A stretch of DNA of 64,000 bases, taken from Verrucomicrobiia bacterium. GTDB lineage: Bacteria; Verrucomicrobiota; Verrucomicrobiia; Limisphaerales; DSYF01. Positions 56,287-64,000 of the stretch are shown here, piece after piece. Position 1 is the first letter of the stretch, and each line of letters starts with the position of its first letter. Under the pieces are notes generated by a model that made no database searches, had not been told where the DNA came from, and was given only the letters and a program-made list of their open reading frames with translations. The position numbers were made by a program, and so were the translations under genes. The stretch lies in assembly GCA_035765895.1 (NCBI GenBank), contig DASTWL010000003.1, positions 27,958 to 91,957 on the forward strand, read 5' to 3'.

Positions 56287-59200
56287 ATGAAAATAAAACT
56301 ACTCGTGCTTGGCGTCTGCGCCGTCACCTTCACCTGTTTTGGCCAGGCACAAACGGCGCAGATCCTTTATTCGACTCCGGCCAACCCGACACGGGACAAC
56401 TACACCGGTGGCCTGGGCTGCCAGTTTCGGGTCGGCCCCGCCAACGTGGTTGTTTCGCACCTCGGTGTGTTTGATGTCAATGATGACGGGTTGAACCTGG
56501 CGCATAATGCTGGCCTGTTCACTTCCAGCGGCTCGACCATGCTGGGAACCGTCGTGGTGCCCGCCGGCACCGGCGCTTATCTGACGAACGGATTCCGCTG
56601 GGTGCCGCTGGATCCGCCGCTGCTGCTGGTCAGCAACACCACCTACATCATCGCGGGCAGTGTGGTCACGAGCAGCGGCGACACTTGGCAGGATGCGTTT
56701 TCGCCGACATGGAATCCTTTCTTCGTTGGCACCAATGCGACAACGACCCGGCATGCGATGTATGGGCCGGGCGGCACCACGGCCTGGCCGCCGGCGTCGT
56801 TCAGTCAAAACGGCAACAACAACACCTACGGCAATGTCTCCCTGGCGTATATCGAGATTGATCAGGCCCGGGTGGGCGTGCAGCAGACGAACATTGCGCT
56901 CAGCGCGGGGCAAACGCTTTCCGTCCTCGGTTTTGCCAGTGGCGAGGCGCCCATCAGCTACCAGTGGTTCAAGGCGCCGAACACGCCGTTGACGGACCAG
57001 ACGAATGCCACGTTGACGATTCTCAACACGTCCACCAACGACAGCGGGATCTACTTCCTCACCGCCAGCAATGCCCTCGGGGGCGCTCAGAGCGCGAATA
57101 TTGCCGTGTCGGTAACCAGCTTTCCGGTCGGGATTACGCAGCAGCCGACGAGCCTGACGGTGTTTGCCGATTATCCCGCCACGTTTTCACTTTCCGCCAC
57201 CGGTTCACCGCCGATTTCGTATCAGTGGTTCCGTAACGGTGATCCGATTGCCGGCGCGACACAAACCAACTATTCCATCTCGATGGCGGGCATTACGAAC
57301 GACGGGGACGTATATTTCTGTGTCGCTTCCAACAACACCAGCGGCACGGCCTACACTGAGGTCAGCAGCAACGCCACGCTGACGGTCATCCCGAACCTGG
57401 CACCACCGCAAAAGTTCCTGCACGGAGCGAGGCCCAACACGGCAACGAACAACTTTGGTGGGCTGGTCGGCGGGACCATCGCAGTGGGGAACACACCGAC
57501 GCTGGTGACGCACCTGGGTTATTACGCCGGCCAGTTCACGGATGCCGGCAAGACCAATGCGACGCTGACAATGGACCATCACGTGGGCATTTTCAGTGCG
57601 AACGGCAGCGTGCTCCACGGTTCGGTTGTGGTATCCAGCGGCACGCATGAGGTGATTAACGGCTACATGTGGGCGCCGCTCGATCCGCCTTTGGTGTTGT
57701 CCAACAACACCACCTACCTGCTGGTTGCAGAGACCTTTGCGGGCACCGATCCGTGGGGTGACACTTATGCGGTATCGGACCTGAACCCAAGTTTTGCCAC
57801 CAGTTGCGCCGCAACTTACTGGGGAGCGGCCTGGCCGAACGCGGGCGCGGCCGGGTTCTACGCGGGCCAGATGTATAGCGCGCCCAACCTGGCGGTTTTG
57901 GCCCTGTCCACGCCCTCGGCATTCGTCGGCCCCACCACGGTCACGCAATACGTCGGCTTCAACGTGTCGTTGACTGCCGCCGTCGCAGGACAGGCGCCAT
58001 TGACGTTGCAGTGGTTCAAGGATGCCGGCACGGTGTTGACCGGGCAGACCAATGCGACACTGACATTGAATGGCGTGAGCCTCGATGATTCGGGCGATTA
58101 CTACGTGATCGCGACCAACACCGTGACCGGTGCCTCCGCGCAAAGTGCCCCATCGAGTTTGACGATCATTCCGGACGTAGGGCCGAGCCTCACGCAGGAC
58201 ATCGAGTCCGTCACGGCGTATGAGCATCAAACTGTGCGATTTGTTGCGGCGGCCGAAGGCACGCCCACTCTCGGTTTTCAATGGACGTTCAATGGTTCGC
58301 CGATTGCCGGTGCGACGAATCCCGTGCTGACATTGACGGATGTTTCCACGGCCTACGCGGGAAACTATCAGCTTGTCGTTACCAACGACTTCGGTTCCAC
58401 CAACAGTGCGGTGGCTGGTTTAAGTGTGATCGTTCCGACATGGGGCAGCTATCCGTCGGCCGTGATGGGCACGAAGCTGTTGCTGTATTATCGCTTCAGC
58501 GATGTCAACAGCGGGTTCGGCATCGCGACCAACCAGGGTAGCCTTGGAATGGCGGACAACGGCGTGTATGAGAACTGCGTTGGCTCCGACGGACCATTGA
58601 GCATGTCCAACTTCGAAGTGGGCAATCTGGCCGTGGCGCCAACCTGGCCGTTCGGCGATGTGCAGGTGCCGCCGTTGGGCGTTTCGGTGAGCAGTGCGAC
58701 CATCGCGGCCTGGGTTTACAAGAGCACAAGCCAGGACCCAAATTCGGCGATCTATTATCACCGGGGCGGCAATGTCTTCGGTCTCATCGTCAATACGAAT
58801 GCGGCGACGGGGGCCGATGCGCTCCGTTACACGTGGAATGGCACATATTACAATTTTGACAGCGGGCTGATCCTGCCGACGAATCAATGGGCGCTCGTGG
58901 CGCTTACCGTCACACCAACCAACGCGAGCCTGTATCTCCAGGACGGCTCCGGCCTGCAGAGCACAAACAATCCCGCGTCGCATCCGCCTCAAACCTTCTC
59001 CGCCACGAATTATGTCGGCTGGGACACGGCGGGCGGCGACATCGGGCGCCGCTGGAATGGCATGATTGACGAGTTGATGATCTTTGATCGCGCCCTTTCA
59101 TCCAGCGAGGTGAACGCGCTCTATCTCGGTGTGCCGGGCAGCGCAACGCTCAAACTTACACCGTCGGGCAATAACCTGGTGCTGACCTGGCCGGGCGGAA

Positions 59201-59319
59201 AGTTACTGGAGGCGGACGAAGCCACCGGGCCGTGGACGACGAACAGTGCCGCGACCTCGCCCTACCTGGTTTCGCGCACGGGCAGCCGGAAATTCTATCG
59301 CGTGCAATTACAGCCGTGA
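56287..59319 (+). CDS. Secreted multidomain Ig/LamG protein with repeated N-terminal module
   Basis: About 1010 aa. Signal peptide M-K-I-K-L-L-V-L-G-V; a beta module (about 25-195), Ig-like domains (about 200-375, each with Y-Q-W-F and D-S-G-x-Y), a second copy of the first module (about 380-550), two more Ig-like domains (about 555-720), a LamG domain (about 725-940) and a C-terminal domain ending K-F-Y-R-V-Q-L-Q-P. The two modules share F-R-W-V-P-L-D-P-P-L and Y-M-W-A-P-L-D-P-P-L with following N-T-T-Y. They resemble DUF4082-like sequences, tentatively. No catalytic site is visible; adhesion or carbohydrate binding is likely. Confidence 0.75.
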   Translation: MKIKLLVLGVCAVTFTCFGQAQTAQILYSTPANPTRDNYTGGLGCQFRVGPANVVVSHLGVFDVNDDGLNLAHNAGLFTSSGSTMLGTVVVPAGTGAYLTNGFRWVPLDPPLLLVSNTTYIIAGSVVTSSGDTWQDAFSPTWNPFFVGTNATTTRHAMYGPGGTTAWPPASFSQNGNNNTYGNVSLAYIEIDQARVGVQQTNIALSAGQTLSVLGFASGEAPISYQWFKAPNTPLTDQTNATLTILNTSTNDSGIYFLTASNALGGAQSANIAVSVTSFPVGITQQPTSLTVFADYPATFSLSATGSPPISYQWFRNGDPIAGATQTNYSISMAGITNDGDVYFCVASNNTSGTAYTEVSSNATLTVIPNLAPPQKFLHGARPNTATNNFGGLVGGTIAVGNTPTLVTHLGYYAGQFTDAGKTNATLTMDHHVGIFSANGSVLHGSVVVSSGTHEVINGYMWAPLDPPLVLSNNTTYLLVAETFAGTDPWGDTYAVSDLNPSFATSCAATYWGAAWPNAGAAGFYAGQMYSAPNLAVLALSTPSAFVGPTTVTQYVGFNVSLTAAVAGQAPLTLQWFKDAGTVLTGQTNATLTLNGVSLDDSGDYYVIATNTVTGASAQSAPSSLTIIPDVGPSLTQDIESVTAYEHQTVRFVAAAEGTPTLGFQWTFNGSPIAGATNPVLTLTDVSTAYAGNYQLVVTNDFGSTNSAVAGLSVIVPTWGSYPSAVMGTKLLLYYRFSDVNSGFGIATNQGSLGMADNGVYENCVGSDGPLSMSNFEVGNLAVAPTWPFGDVQVPPLGVSVSSATIAAWVYKSTSQDPNSAIYYHRGGNVFGLIVNTNAATGADALRYTWNGTYYNFDSGLILPTNQWALVALTVTPTNASLYLQDGSGLQSTNNPASHPPQTFSATNYVGWDTAGGDIGRRWNGMIDELMIFDRALSSSEVNALYLGVPGSATLKLTPSGNNLVLTWPGGKLLEADEATGPWTTNSAATSPYLVSRTGSRKFYRVQLQP

Positions 59320-59344
59320 AATCTGACGGCGAAGAGAACATCAC

Positions 59345-60160
59345 ATGAATGATTCAAATGCCATGAAGTTGCCGGCACCCGGGCGGTGGAAGCCGCCCGG
59401 GGCCCGTCGCCGCGCGTTCACCTTGATCGAATTGCTCGTGGTGATCGCCATCATTGCCATTCTCGCGGCGATGTTGTTGCCGGCCTTGTCGAAGGCCAAG
59501 GTCAAGGCCCAGCGCATCCAGTGTGTCAACAACCAGCATCAAATCGGCATCGCGTTGACCATGTATGCCGACGATAACTCGGACTATTTTCCGACTTATC
59601 TCCAATGGGCTGCCTGGGGCGGGAAGAAAGGCAGCACGTCCTTGGAAGGTGGCAATATTCCGGAGGAGATGCGGCCGCTGCATGCCTACGTCAAGAACGT
59701 GGAAACCTTCCATTGTCCCGGTGACAAGGGCGACTCGCTGAAAGTCCTGGCCGGAACGATGCCGGCCGGGCAGCAATGCTTTGATGCGTGGGGCAACAGC
59801 TACGTGATGCCGTGGCGGGGCCTCAGTTGGGCCGTGCCGTCGGACTACCCATGGCTCGGCATTGAATGCATCGGTGGTTACAATTTTCCAGGTAAGGAAA
59901 AACCTGCGATGAAGGTTTCCGAAATCTCGCGGAACGCCACCCGGAAGATATTGACGATGGATTGGGCGGGCGCGCCGGACCGGACCATCGAGCAGGTGAG
60001 CACCGCCTGGCATTCCGACCGGGGCCGGGGCCTGTTCAACATTCTTTACGGCGACAACCACGTCGAAGGATACCTCTTCAAAGAATATGAACGGCTGGGG
60101 CCAAAATCCGACCTCAGTTACAACAGCCCGCCCGACCTGACCAAGCGCAACTATTGGTAA
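59345..60160 (+). CDS. Pseudopilin-like protein with prepilin N-terminus
   Basis: A 271-aa protein with a basic leader, then [14 protein letters not shown] and a hydrophobic helix. Here Ala replaces the usual Gly at the position before Phe. The C-terminal part has the Y-G-D-N-H-V-E-G element of the H-X9-DG family. It lies 25 bp after the Ig/LamG gene and 21 to 147 bp before the GH59 gene, the same position as the other pseudopilin gene between a giant protein and a glycosidase. Confidence 0.85.
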   Translation: MNDSNAMKLPAPGRWKPPGARRRAFTLIELLVVIAIIAILAAMLLPALSKAKVKAQRIQCVNNQHQIGIALTMYADDNSDYFPTYLQWAAWGGKKGSTSLEGGNIPEEMRPLHAYVKNVETFHCPGDKGDSLKVLAGTMPAGQQCFDAWGNSYVMPWRGLSWAVPSDYPWLGIECIGGYNFPGKEKPAMKVSEISRNATRKILTMDWAGAPDRTIEQVSTAWHSDRGRGLFNILYGDNHVEGYLFKEYERLGPKSDLSYNSPPDLTKRNYW

Positions 60161-60307
60161 ACAAACCTTGCTGACCCCATCGTGGAGTTCCTGTGCCATC
60201 GAAACCGTTTGTCCTGCGCGTCGCGGTCTTTTCCGATCCGCGCGTTCGGGTGCGACTTCCCGGAGTCTCGCTGTTTCCGCGGGACCGGCCGCCGCACATC
60301 CGGACAC

Positions 60308-63300
60308 GTGCTGCAGGAGTCATCAGGCGCGCTCCGTGGGGCGCGACCTGGCCACGTTGTGTTGTTGACTGTTATGCTCCTTGCGGCGCTGCTGCTGCCG
60401 CTTCAACGTGCGTCGGCACTCGATGTGACATTGGATGGCGCGAACGTCGGACGCACCTTCGACGGACTGGGGGCGGTAAGTGCCGGTGCGTCATCGCGAT
60501 TGCTGATGGATTATCCCGAGCCGCAACGCAGCGAGATTTTAGATTACCTGTTCAAGCCGGACTATGGAGCCGCATTGCAGCATCTCAAAGTTGAAATCGG
60601 CGGCGACGTGAATTCCACCGACGGCTGCGAGCCGAGCCATCAGCACAGCCGCAACGATACGAATTACAACCGTGGCTACGAATGGTGGTTGATGCAGGAG
60701 GCCAAGGCGCGCAACCCAGCCATCCAACTCGACTGTCTTGCGTGGGGTGCTCCGGGCTGGATTGGCGACGGCAATTACTGGTCGCAGGACATGGCGGATT
60801 ACGTGGTGAACTTCATCAAGGGCGCCAGGCAGGCGCATGGCCTGGACATGGAGTTCACCGGCGTGCGGAACGAGGTGGTCAACAACACGAACTGGATCGT
60901 GACGTTGCGCAACACGCTTGATGCCGCCGGTTTGACGAATGTGAAAATCGTCGCGGGCGATGAGTGGGGCGGCACCTGGAAAATCGTGAACGATGTGCTC
61001 GCCAACCCTGCGGTGTCGAACGCCATTTACGCCATTGGTGCGCATTACCCCAGCCACAACGGTTACACGAGTCCGCCCGTCGCGCAGACGTTCAGCCAGC
61101 CGCTCTGGGCGAGCGAGGAGGGCATCGGGGGGGCGACCTGGGCGAAGGCGCTCTCGCTTGCAAAACTTTACAATCGTAACTACATCGTCGGTAAAATGAC
61201 AAAAAGCGAGATTTGGAGTCCGGTCACGGCCTATTACGACCTGCTGGCTGCGCCGGGTTCGGGGTTGATGCGCGCCAATTCGCCGTGGTCGGGGAATTAC
61301 ACCGTCTCCCCCGCCATCTGGGCCACGGCGCACACAACCCAGTTCGCGGCTCCCGGTTGGAAGTATCTCGAAGGCGGCGGCAATGGCCTGCTCCCGGGCG
61401 GCGGCAGCTACGTCACGCTCAAGTCCACGAACGGCTCCGACTTCAGCATCATCATCGAAACTGCCGATGCCACCGTGGCCCAGAGCATTACATTCCACCT
61501 CACGAACGGCCTGTCGGCCGGCACGGTGCACATTTGGAAAACCACATCGTCACAGCCGTTCGTTCACGTTGGGAACCTGTCGGTGGCGGGTGGTTCGCTC
61601 ACCATTTCGCTCGACGCGGGCTGCCTCTACACACTGACCACAACGAGCGGGCAGGGGAAGGGGGCGGTTGTTGCGCCTGCTGCAAAACCCTTTCCGCTTC
61701 CCTACAGCGAAGACTTCGATGGCTACGCCTCAGGCGCGACGCCGCGTTACTTTTCGGACCAGTCCGGCATCTTTGAGATTGCGCCCGGCGGGAACGGCGG
61801 GCAATGCCTGCGACAGGTCACCACCCAAACCGGCATTGAATGGGCCGCGCAGTCTTCGCCCTATACGATCCTCGGTGACTCCAACTGGCGCGACTACGAA
61901 GTCAGCACGGACGTCCTGCTGGAGACCAACGGAGCAGCGTATCTCTACGGCCGTATTGTGGGCATTCCCGGATTCTCCGATCCCACCCCGCGAGCCTATT
62001 GGCTCAAGGTGAATTCTTCGGGTTCATGGGAGTTGCACAGCTTTACCAATACGCTGGCGTCAGGCAGCGCTGGCTTCCCCACCAACGTCTGGCATCGCTT
62101 GAAACTCTCGTTCACAGGCAACAATATCAAGGCCTCTCTGAACGGCATCATTGTCGCCGACGTTGAGGACGGCTCCTTCGCAAGCGGGCTGGTGGGCCTT
62201 GGTTGTGGCCGACATGGCGCAAAGTTTGACAACTTCTTTGTGGCACCACGTCATCGTGGGGCGGAAAACCTGGCTCCTGCCGCCACTGCCACAGCCTCCA
62301 GTGTCTGGCAGAACGACAGCACTTACGCCGCGAACAAAGTCAACGACGGCGACGAGACAACCCGCTGGAATGCCGCAGCGGGTGATCAGGACGGCGCATG
62401 GTTGCAGTTGGACTTTGGCGGGCCGACGCTGTTCAACCGCACTTACCTCTCGCAGTTCGGTGACCGCATTGCTGCGTTCAAAATTCAATCGCTGACAGAT
62501 TCGGGCTGGGAGGATCTTGTGGTTTCGTCCAGCAACCTGGGGCCAGCACGCGTGGATTTCTTCCCGCCGGTGACTTCAAGCAAGGCGCGGTTGCTCATCA
62601 CCTCCGCTACGAACATTCCGTCCATTTACGAATTCGGCGTCTGGTATGAGCCGCCGACGGCGAATCTCGCACTTGCGGCCACCGCCTCTGCGTCGAGTGT
62701 CTGGAACAACGATCCTGCTTATGCCGCCAATCAGGCCAATGACAATAATCTTGCGACCCGCTGGAACGCGCATGCGACCAATGGCGTGAATTGCTGGCTG
62801 CAACTGGACTTCGGTTCGCCGGCAACCTTTAATAAAACGTCGCTGCACCAGTTTGACGACCGCGTAACCAGCTATGAAATCCAATACTGGACGGGTGGCA
62901 CGTGGGCGACCGCCTTCGCCGGCGGGCAGCTCGGCAGCGAGCGCACAGACGTGTTTGCGCCGGTGACCGCCAGCAAGGTGCGATTCTACGTCACCGGCGC
63001 GACAAACATTCCTTCAATTTACGAGTTCCAGGTTTTCCTTGATCCATCGCTTGCGCGGTCAGTGTTCATCAATGAATGGATGACGCTGAATACGGTCGTC
63101 GCGGACCCGAAGGATGGCGATTACGAGTCGTGGTTTGAATTGTTCAACGCGGGCACCCAGGCTGTGGACCTGACGGGCTGGTATCTGAGCGGGAATCCGT
63201 TGAACCATTTCCAATTTCAAATTCCATCCGGCTACGTGCTCCCGTCGCATGGATATCTGCTCGCGTGGGCCGACAACGAGCCTGCGCAGAACCTTCCGTT

Positions 63301-63715
63301 CAACGGTGACCTGCATGTGAATTTCGATCTGGCCAACGCTTCAGTCCTCGGCCTTTACACGCCCGCTGGCGAGCAGATGGACCTTGTGGACCTTGCACCG
63401 CAAGCGCCTGGGCTGAGTTGCGGCAGCCGTGTGGATGGAACCGGGCCGATCTTGGTCACCGTCACGCCAACGCCGCGCGGGTCCAACAGTCAGATTAAAA
63501 TTGCCTCCATTACGGCTTCGCGCTCCGCTGGTGTTTTGCTCGCCGGTGAGGGGATTCCGGAAGGCGTTCACCATATTTTGACCGCCAATGATTTGATTAC
63601 GACAAATTGGATGGAATTGGGAACCGTCAACGCGAGGGCGGACGGTTCGTTCCAATTTATCGATGCGAACGCGGCGTCGGGCGCCGGCCGTTTTTATCGT
63701 GCAATTGCTCCTTGA
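60308..63715 (+). CDS. GH59 galactocerebrosidase-family enzyme with F5/8C and lamin-tail domains
   Basis: About 1135 aa. A signal peptide (V-M-L-L-A-A-L-L-L-P-L) is followed by a domain very like animal GALC: F-D-G-L-G-A-V-S, S-R-L-L-M-D-Y-P-E-P, I-L-D-Y-L-F-K-P, G-Y-E-W-W-L-M. The probable acid/base is Glu189 (G-V-R-N-E) and nucleophile Glu270 (W-A-S-E). A lectin-like domain (about 455-645), two F5/8-type C domains (about 652-780 and 785-910), a lamin-tail domain (about 915-1050) and a C-terminal domain ending R-F-Y-R-A-I-A-P follow. GH59 releases beta-linked galactose; the bacterial substrate is unknown. Start at GTG 60308 gives basic residues before the signal helix; the frame is open to 60182. 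Confidence 0.85.
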   Translation: MLQESSGALRGARPGHVVLLTVMLLAALLLPLQRASALDVTLDGANVGRTFDGLGAVSAGASSRLLMDYPEPQRSEILDYLFKPDYGAALQHLKVEIGGDVNSTDGCEPSHQHSRNDTNYNRGYEWWLMQEAKARNPAIQLDCLAWGAPGWIGDGNYWSQDMADYVVNFIKGARQAHGLDMEFTGVRNEVVNNTNWIVTLRNTLDAAGLTNVKIVAGDEWGGTWKIVNDVLANPAVSNAIYAIGAHYPSHNGYTSPPVAQTFSQPLWASEEGIGGATWAKALSLAKLYNRNYIVGKMTKSEIWSPVTAYYDLLAAPGSGLMRANSPWSGNYTVSPAIWATAHTTQFAAPGWKYLEGGGNGLLPGGGSYVTLKSTNGSDFSIIIETADATVAQSITFHLTNGLSAGTVHIWKTTSSQPFVHVGNLSVAGGSLTISLDAGCLYTLTTTSGQGKGAVVAPAAKPFPLPYSEDFDGYASGATPRYFSDQSGIFEIAPGGNGGQCLRQVTTQTGIEWAAQSSPYTILGDSNWRDYEVSTDVLLETNGAAYLYGRIVGIPGFSDPTPRAYWLKVNSSGSWELHSFTNTLASGSAGFPTNVWHRLKLSFTGNNIKASLNGIIVADVEDGSFASGLVGLGCGRHGAKFDNFFVAPRHRGAENLAPAATATASSVWQNDSTYAANKVNDGDETTRWNAAAGDQDGAWLQLDFGGPTLFNRTYLSQFGDRIAAFKIQSLTDSGWEDLVVSSSNLGPARVDFFPPVTSSKARLLITSATNIPSIYEFGVWYEPPTANLALAATASASSVWNNDPAYAANQANDNNLATRWNAHATNGVNCWLQLDFGSPATFNKTSLHQFDDRVTSYEIQYWTGGTWATAFAGGQLGSERTDVFAPVTASKVRFYVTGATNIPSIYEFQVFLDPSLARSVFINEWMTLNTVVADPKDGDYESWFELFNAGTQAVDLTGWYLSGNPLNHFQFQIPSGYVLPSHGYLLAWADNEPAQNLPFNGDLHVNFDLANASVLGLYTPAGEQMDLVDLAPQAPGLSCGSRVDGTGPILVTVTPTPRGSNSQIKIASITASRSAGVLLAGEGIPEGVHHILTANDLITTNWMELGTVNARADGSFQFIDANAASGAGRFYRAIAP

Positions 63716-63719
63716 ACTA

Positions 63720-64000
63720 ATGCGAGATCAGCGAATAACTGAAGCAGTAACCGATTCATTTGTGCCCAAGGGTTCGTCACCGGCCGTTTGCAACGTTCCG
63801 CCCGCCAAGACCGCTGCTCCCACCGAGGGCGCGGTGTGCGTGCGAGTGGAAGCTCTTGAGCTTCCCACATATCTCCCCGCTGCGCCGGACAAGAACCCGA
63901 TGTTTTTGGAGAAGCGGGTGTATCAGGGGAGCAGCGGGCGGGTGTATCCGCTGCCGTTCACGGACCGCATTGCGGAGAAACCGGTCGATCGCAAATGGCG
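63720..64000 (+). CDS. DUF5107 domain protein, 5' part only
   Basis: A frame opens at ATG 63720, 4 bp after the GH59 stop, and is open for 93 codons to the window edge. From about residue 50 it has L-P-T-Y-L-P-A-A-P-D-K-N-P-M-F-L, E-K-R-V-Y-Q-G-S-S-G-R and V-Y-P-L-P-F, the usual start of DUF5107 proteins, which carry a galactose-mutarotase-like domain and often TPR repeats. The first 45 residues are less typical, so a GTG at 63762 or another codon could be the start. Probably a sugar-processing or binding protein in the same operon. Confidence 0.75.
   Translation, partial: MRDQRITEAVTDSFVPKGSSPAVCNVPPAKTAAPTEGAVCVRVEALELPTYLPAAPDKNPMFLEKRVYQGSSGRVYPLPFTDRIAEKPVDRKW

Overview
The window looks like a chromosomal segment of a GC-rich Verrucomicrobiota bacterium, probably of the Limisphaerales/Pedosphaerales (subdivision 3) type. 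This is inferred from protein style: pseudopilin-like proteins with the [20 protein letters not shown] signal, several very large secreted proteins with beta-propeller, Ig, LamG, F5/8C and autotransporter-associated repeats, S1 sulfatases and sialate O-acetylesterases, with no SusC/SusD pair. No rRNA, phage, insertion sequence or CRISPR array was seen.

Layout. 1-5.3 kb: 3' end of a multihaem cytochrome c with HEAT/TPR repeats, an LptF/LptG-type permease, a TlpA-like thioredoxin, an SDR oxidoreductase and a small membrane protein. 5.3-7.3 kb: tRNA-Ala(CGC), a yqjD-yqjE-yqjK-like stress/membrane operon and a lone receiver domain, all on the minus strand. 7.5-13.7 kb: a plus-strand molybdo-hydroxylase operon (XdhC, a DUF1326 protein, MocA-like cytidylyltransferase, Tat-exported 2Fe-2S subunit, Mo subunit, FAD subunit with a probable 4Fe-4S insertion, and a 67-aa Cys-rich protein). 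13.9-16.9 kb: tRNA-Thr(TGT), an AraC regulator and an arabinose/fucose isomerase-family enzyme. 17.3-24.2 kb: a tightly coupled seven-gene minus-strand nitrate operon: NarK fused to a cytochrome b-like domain, a Nas/NarB-type molybdopterin reductase, a four-cluster ferredoxin, a Rieske protein, a small membrane protein, a YeaO-like DUF488 protein and a TauE/SafE permease. 24.5-26.4 kb: a Cys/Met-metabolism PLP enzyme diverging from an NsrR-type NO-sensing repressor that has a good NsrR-like operator in front of it.

26.5-64 kb is a glycan-degradation region: AraC regulator, a reg_prop sensor kinase with a NarL-type response regulator, a propeller/sialidase-like protein, a giant propeller/LamG protein, pseudopilin, GH16 enzyme, esterase, S1 sulfatase, a sulfatase-sialidase-like fusion, a NanA/DapA-family lyase, a YidR-like lipoprotein, GH5-like hydrolase, sialate O-acetylesterase, PL8 lyase, a XylR-type regulator, an Ig/LamG protein, a second pseudopilin, a GH59 (galactocerebrosidase-family) enzyme and the 5' end of a DUF5107 gene. 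Together these would fit attack on sulfated, acetylated, acidic glycans such as glycosaminoglycans or sialylated, sulfated glycoconjugates; the substrate is an inference from families.

The points most worth following up are the NarK-cytochrome b fusion and its Rieske-containing operon with the linked NsrR site, the sulfatase-sialidase-like fusion and its free-standing relative, a C-terminal domain ending in a (F/Y)(F/Y)R motif shared by five large secreted proteins, and the twice-repeated order large adhesin-like protein, pseudopilin, glycosidase.
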